26,111 nt of DNA from positions 1 to 26,111 of the forward strand of contig JBDLWO010000084.1 in NCBI GenBank assembly GCA_039804245.1. The letters are read 5' to 3'. The notes beneath the pieces were generated by a model. That model ran no database searches. It was given only the letters and a program-made list of their open reading frames with translations, and was not told the origin of the DNA. The translations under genes and the position numbers were made by a program. This DNA is from M3007 sp039804245. Its GTDB lineage: Bacteria; Bacteroidota; Bacteroidia; Chitinophagales; Saprospiraceae. This document shows positions 23,704 through 26,111 of the stretch, piece after piece. Positions within the stretch are counted from its first letter, which is position 1, and each line of letters opens with the position of its first letter.

Positions 23704-23769
23704 GCCTGACAACTTCTTCTGTTGTTACTGATAGCTTCTTCTGTTGTTACTGACAGCTTCTGTACATTA
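23690..23769. repeat. 8-bp perfect inverted repeat bounding an 80-base segment upstream of dnaE
   Basis: TAATGTAC at 23690-23697 and GTACATTA at 23762-23769 are exact reverse complements, 64 bases apart. They flank the 22-bp tandem repeats. They could be paired binding sites for a regulator, the ends of a tiny relic element, or chance; the left arm lies inside the candidate dnaE promoter. Confidence 0.4.
23713..23756. repeat. Two tandem copies of a 22-bp repeat in the dnaE upstream region
   Basis: CTTCTTCTGTTGTTACTGAT, followed by AG, occupies 23713-23734 and recurs at 23735-23756 with a single T-to-C change. Partial copies extend both ways: CTGAC at 23706-23710 resembles the end of a unit and CTTCT at 23757-23761 the beginning of one. 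ACAAC (23709-23713) and GTTGT (23721-23725) form a small inverted repeat around the first copy. No reading frame crosses the region convincingly. Confidence 0.85.
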
Positions 23770-23777
23770 CCCCCCCT

Positions 23778-24782
23778 TCACTTCACCGGCTCCAGTACAA
23801 TCTGTGTCTCGTAAACCGGTTTTTCGGTTACAGCCTCAATCTCGAGGGTAACGGTGATGTCGTCTATCAGGTTGTCATTTTTGAGGGCAAAGAAATACGT
23901 ACCCTCCAGCGGTGTATGTCTGCGCTGAACATCCACATTAATATTTCCCTGGTAAACAAATGCCTGACAGGGCTCTTCTTTCGAAAATTTCTGCCAGTTT
24001 TCCCAGTCGGTGATCGCGTAGGTTACGTCTTCTCCGGTGGTGGATATGGTCATGTCTATGGCTGCGCCAAGTGCAAAGGCGGCGAGTGCCGTTTCGGGCT
24101 GAAAGGTAATCAGCTTCATGGAGCCGCTGCGGAGTGCCTGACTGAGTTTCCGGGCATCAAGCTGCCTGGCCTCACTGGCGCCCTGTCCCACGGAAATCCG
24201 GTAGGCCCATTGCCTGGTACCGGGTGGTAATGTAAACTGCCATACATTTACCGGGTTGGTGGTGTACATTTTTCTGGCGCTTACGGTGACCTGACCGCTC
24301 ATGGAAACCATAACCGTATCCATACCTGTCTGTACACTTTTGCGCACCTCCCGGAAAGAAGGGAATTCATTCAGATCCCAGGGGACGGCAGTAGAGAAAC
24401 GGGTGGTTTCTTTGCCCGAAGGGGTGCGGTGCAGGGTGAAACGACATATTTTTTTTCCGGCGCCGCTTTCATTGAAACGCAGCTGATAAATACCTGTATG
24501 CGGAATACGGATGGTTTGCCTGGAGATGGAGTCGGTTTCATAGCCGCTGAAGATGGTACTCCCGGCAAATGGCAGAAATTCGACTGTTTTTATCTTTTTC
24601 CCGCCGAGTTCCGTGACACTCAGCTCCACAGCATCGCCCTCTGCAAAGGCATATACAAAGGTATGCTGCCCGTCCATCCGGAAAGTTTGATCGGCTACAG
24701 GAACTGTTTGCTGGGCCCCGCCGAAGAAGGGTAAATGAATGCACACAAGCAGTAAATATTGCCTCATAACAACTGTTTTCAT
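23778..24782 (-). CDS. Secreted or periplasmic protein of unknown function
   Basis: A 334-aa protein I do not recognise. The N-terminus has a signal peptide (hydrophobic LLLVCIHLPFF, then GGAQQ, a likely cleavage at Ala-Gln), so the mature protein is exported. What follows is predicted to be beta-rich: residues 20-120 (FRMDGQHTFVYAFAEGDAVE, later GIYQLRFNESG) resemble a GOLD-like or jelly-roll sandwich. The second half (about 150-334) begins with a segment on Val-Ser-Met strands and contains VWQFTLPPGTRQWAYRISVGQG, a pattern typical of beta-sandwich binding domains. No catalytic motif or sorting domain is visible. The ATG at 24782 is chosen because it follows the stop of the MFS gene by 4 bases; ATGs at 24803 (overlapping that gene) and 24767 are alternatives. 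The tight spacing suggests co-transcription with the exporter gene. Confidence 0.75.
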   Translation of the reverse strand: MKTVVMRQYLLLVCIHLPFFGGAQQTVPVADQTFRMDGQHTFVYAFAEGDAVELSVTELGGKKIKTVEFLPFAGSTIFSGYETDSISRQTIRIPHTGIYQLRFNESGAGKKICRFTLHRTPSGKETTRFSTAVPWDLNEFPSFREVRKSVQTGMDTVMVSMSGQVTVSARKMYTTNPVNVWQFTLPPGTRQWAYRISVGQGASEARQLDARKLSQALRSGSMKLITFQPETALAAFALGAAIDMTISTTGEDVTYAITDWENWQKFSKEEPCQAFVYQGNINVDVQRRHTPLEGTYFFALKNDNLIDDITVTLEIEAVTEKPVYETQIVLEPVK

Positions 24783-24786
24783 TGTC

Positions 24787-26034
24787 CTATTCTTCTTTTT
24801 CAAAATGATAATCGCGCAACTTCGGCGCTTTCCACCAGGTGATGCCTACCACCAGCAGGGTCATCATTCCGCCGAATACAACGGAGGGTACTGTGCCCAT
24901 CGCCCGGGCCGCTACACCACTTTCGAACGCCCCCAGCTCGTTCGACGAGGTAATAAACATGGAGTTCACGGACGATACGCGGCCGCGCATGTTGTCCGGT
25001 GTCTGAAACTGTAGCAACGCGGCCCGAATAAATACGCTGACCTCATCCAGCATGCCCGCCGCCAGCAATACGGCGAAAGAAAGGTAGAAATTGGTACTCA
25101 GTCCGAATATGATGATGCAGATGCCGAAACCGGCCACACAGGCCAGCATGATCTTGCCGGCCCCCTTTCCCAGCGGGCGGTGCGCCAGAAACAGGGCCAT
25201 ACTGATGGCGCCAATGGACATGGCCGCACGGAGAATTCCGGCTCCCTCCGGACCAACGTGCAGGATATCCTTTGCGTAAACAGGCAGCAGCGCAACGGCT
25301 CCACCGAAGAATACGGCAAACAGATCCATGGCAATAGCTGCAATAATCAACTGATTGCTGAAGGCGAATTGCAACCCCTCGGCTATTCGCTTTACTGCCG
25401 ATTCGCCTTCCACCGGTCGGGGTGAAGGGCGTGGGGGTATCTGCATACAGAAAATGAGCGCCAGTGAGCAAAGTATGGTCATAACGGTAAAGGTGGTTTT
25501 TACCCCTGCAAAACCATAAATCAATCCGCCAATACCCAGGCCGGTGATGCTCGCCACTTCCCAGATGCTGCTGTTCCAGGAAATGGCATTCTGCAGTTTG
25601 TCGCGGTCAATTATCTGAGATAAAAAGGCAAAGTTGGTCGGACTGAAAAACCCGCGCGCAATCCCGGTAATGAAGATAATGACATACAAAATACCCAGTA
25701 TGCCTGATTTAGTCAGGTGCTCACTCCAGTATGCGAGCGTCAGCAGCGAGCCCGAGCACAGTGTCAGTACGGAAAGGCATATCGCGAGTATGTTCCGCTT
25801 GTTGTGCTTGTCGGCCAGATGACCTGCCCACAGACTGATACTTATTGCCGGCACGGCCTCGGCCAGTCCGATCAATCCGAGCATCAGGGGGTCATTGGTA
25901 AGCTCATACACGTAATAGCCCACAGACACCGACATGATCTGTACAGTCAGGGTGGTCATCAGGCGCATGAGGAGGAACCAGCGGAAATCACGGACACGAA
26001 GTGCCGCGTAGGCGTCATTTTTTTGTTTTGTCAT
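24787..26034 (-). CDS. MFS transporter, EntS/MFS_3-like exporter
   Basis: A 415-aa inner-membrane transporter with about 12 hydrophobic helices in two halves joined by a charged loop (PPRPSPRPVEGESAVKRIAEG, near residue 205). The first half holds the MFS signature between helices 2 and 3 (GHLADKHNKRNIL). The N-terminal NDAYAALRVRDFRWFLLMRL and the late DNMRGRVSSVNSMFI stretch are typical of the MFS_3 group, which includes the enterobactin exporter EntS and macrolide-type exporters. The substrate cannot be told from sequence. The ATG at 26034 (MTKQKNDAY) is preferred because family members start with the soluble QK..A..LR..DFR.. stretch; an ATG at 26061 would add nine residues without precedent. 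It is the first gene of a minus-strand pair with the secreted protein and is divergent from the gene beginning at 26088. Confidence 0.88.
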   Translation of the reverse strand: MTKQKNDAYAALRVRDFRWFLLMRLMTTLTVQIMSVSVGYYVYELTNDPLMLGLIGLAEAVPAISISLWAGHLADKHNKRNILAICLSVLTLCSGSLLTLAYWSEHLTKSGILGILYVIIFITGIARGFFSPTNFAFLSQIIDRDKLQNAISWNSSIWEVASITGLGIGGLIYGFAGVKTTFTVMTILCSLALIFCMQIPPRPSPRPVEGESAVKRIAEGLQFAFSNQLIIAAIAMDLFAVFFGGAVALLPVYAKDILHVGPEGAGILRAAMSIGAISMALFLAHRPLGKGAGKIMLACVAGFGICIIIFGLSTNFYLSFAVLLAAGMLDEVSVFIRAALLQFQTPDNMRGRVSSVNSMFITSSNELGAFESGVAARAMGTVPSVVFGGMMTLLVVGITWWKAPKLRDYHFEKEE

Positions 26035-26049
26035 TATTTCAGTGTGCTC

Positions 26050-26070
26050 GCAAAAGAACAAAATTTTTGC
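26050..26070. promoter_or_regulatory. Symmetric divergent promoter-like segment between the MFS and sdaA-like genes
   Basis: GCAAAA at 26050-26055 and TTTTGC at 26065-26070 form an inverted repeat in the 53-base divergent gap. Each arm, read towards its gene, supplies the TTTG part of the -7 element (TTCTTTTG towards the MFS gene, AATTTTTG towards the other), each with one mismatch to TAnnTTTG. Two opposed, overlapping promoters are plausible but unproven. Confidence 0.3.
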
Positions 26071-26087
26071 CGCCCTGTTTTAACGCT

Positions 26088-26111
26088 ATGGAACGAATCT
26101 CTGTATTTGAT
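26088..26111 (+). CDS. sdaA: 5' end of a divergent gene, probably L-serine dehydratase
   Basis: The last 24 bases encode MERISVFD from an ATG at 26088, still open at the window edge. This matches the usual start of single-chain L-serine ammonia-lyases (M-x-x-ISVFDMFK, leading into the GPSSSHT motif), which deaminate serine to pyruvate using an iron-sulfur cluster. Only eight codons are visible, so the call rests on that resemblance and on the divergent position next to the MFS gene. Confidence 0.4.

Overview
The window is an ordinary-looking chromosomal stretch of a Bacteroidota bacterium, most likely of the Saprospiria/Chitinophagia type, although the exact lineage cannot be fixed from sequence alone. 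Support for the phylum comes from four things. A secreted repeat protein ends in a type IX secretion (T9SS) C-terminal sorting domain. A heavy-metal RND pump is fused to its own TolC-like domain. A NagB-like deaminase is fused to a PIG-L deacetylase. Several genes are preceded by the Bacteroidota -7 promoter element TAnnTTTG, mostly without clear Shine-Dalgarno sequences. Gene density is high, no gap exceeds about 250 bases, and no rRNA, tRNA, CRISPR array, insertion sequence or phage gene was seen.

Left part (1-3145): the 3' end of an unidentified gene followed by a strong intrinsic terminator; a very acidic hypothetical protein (minus); a stand-alone class I glutamine amidotransferase (plus); D-aminoacyl-tRNA deacylase dtd (minus); and an AhpD-like CxxC protein (plus).

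Central left (3184-11665): a metal-efflux cluster on the plus strand. It holds a small membrane or secreted protein of the kind found ahead of such pumps, a CzcA-CzcC fusion of 1457 aa and an overlapping CzcB lipoprotein adaptor, so the tripartite pump is encoded by two genes. Penicillin-binding protein 1C (pbpC) follows 13 bases later.

Centre (11820-15919): the NagB/PIG-L fusion for amino-sugar use runs plus and converges on cdsA (phospholipid synthesis), which is co-transcribed with a YdjM-type membrane hydrolase gene on the minus strand.

Right part (16081-26111): a 1331-aa T9SS cargo protein (BNR/sortilin-like repeats, PKD-like domain, LamG, sorting domain) converges on dnaE, the replicative DNA polymerase III alpha subunit. 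Behind dnaE lie a short repeat-bearing promoter region, a secreted protein of unknown function and an MFS exporter (all minus). The first eight codons of a divergent gene, probably L-serine dehydratase, close the window.

No wholly new system is evident. The points most worth a second look are the NagB-like domain with Thr where the catalytic-triad Asp is expected, the internal signal-peptide-like segment at the CzcA-CzcC junction, the small protein ahead of the pump, the amidotransferase with an unusual nucleophile elbow, and the 22-bp tandem repeats inside an 8-bp inverted repeat upstream of dnaE.
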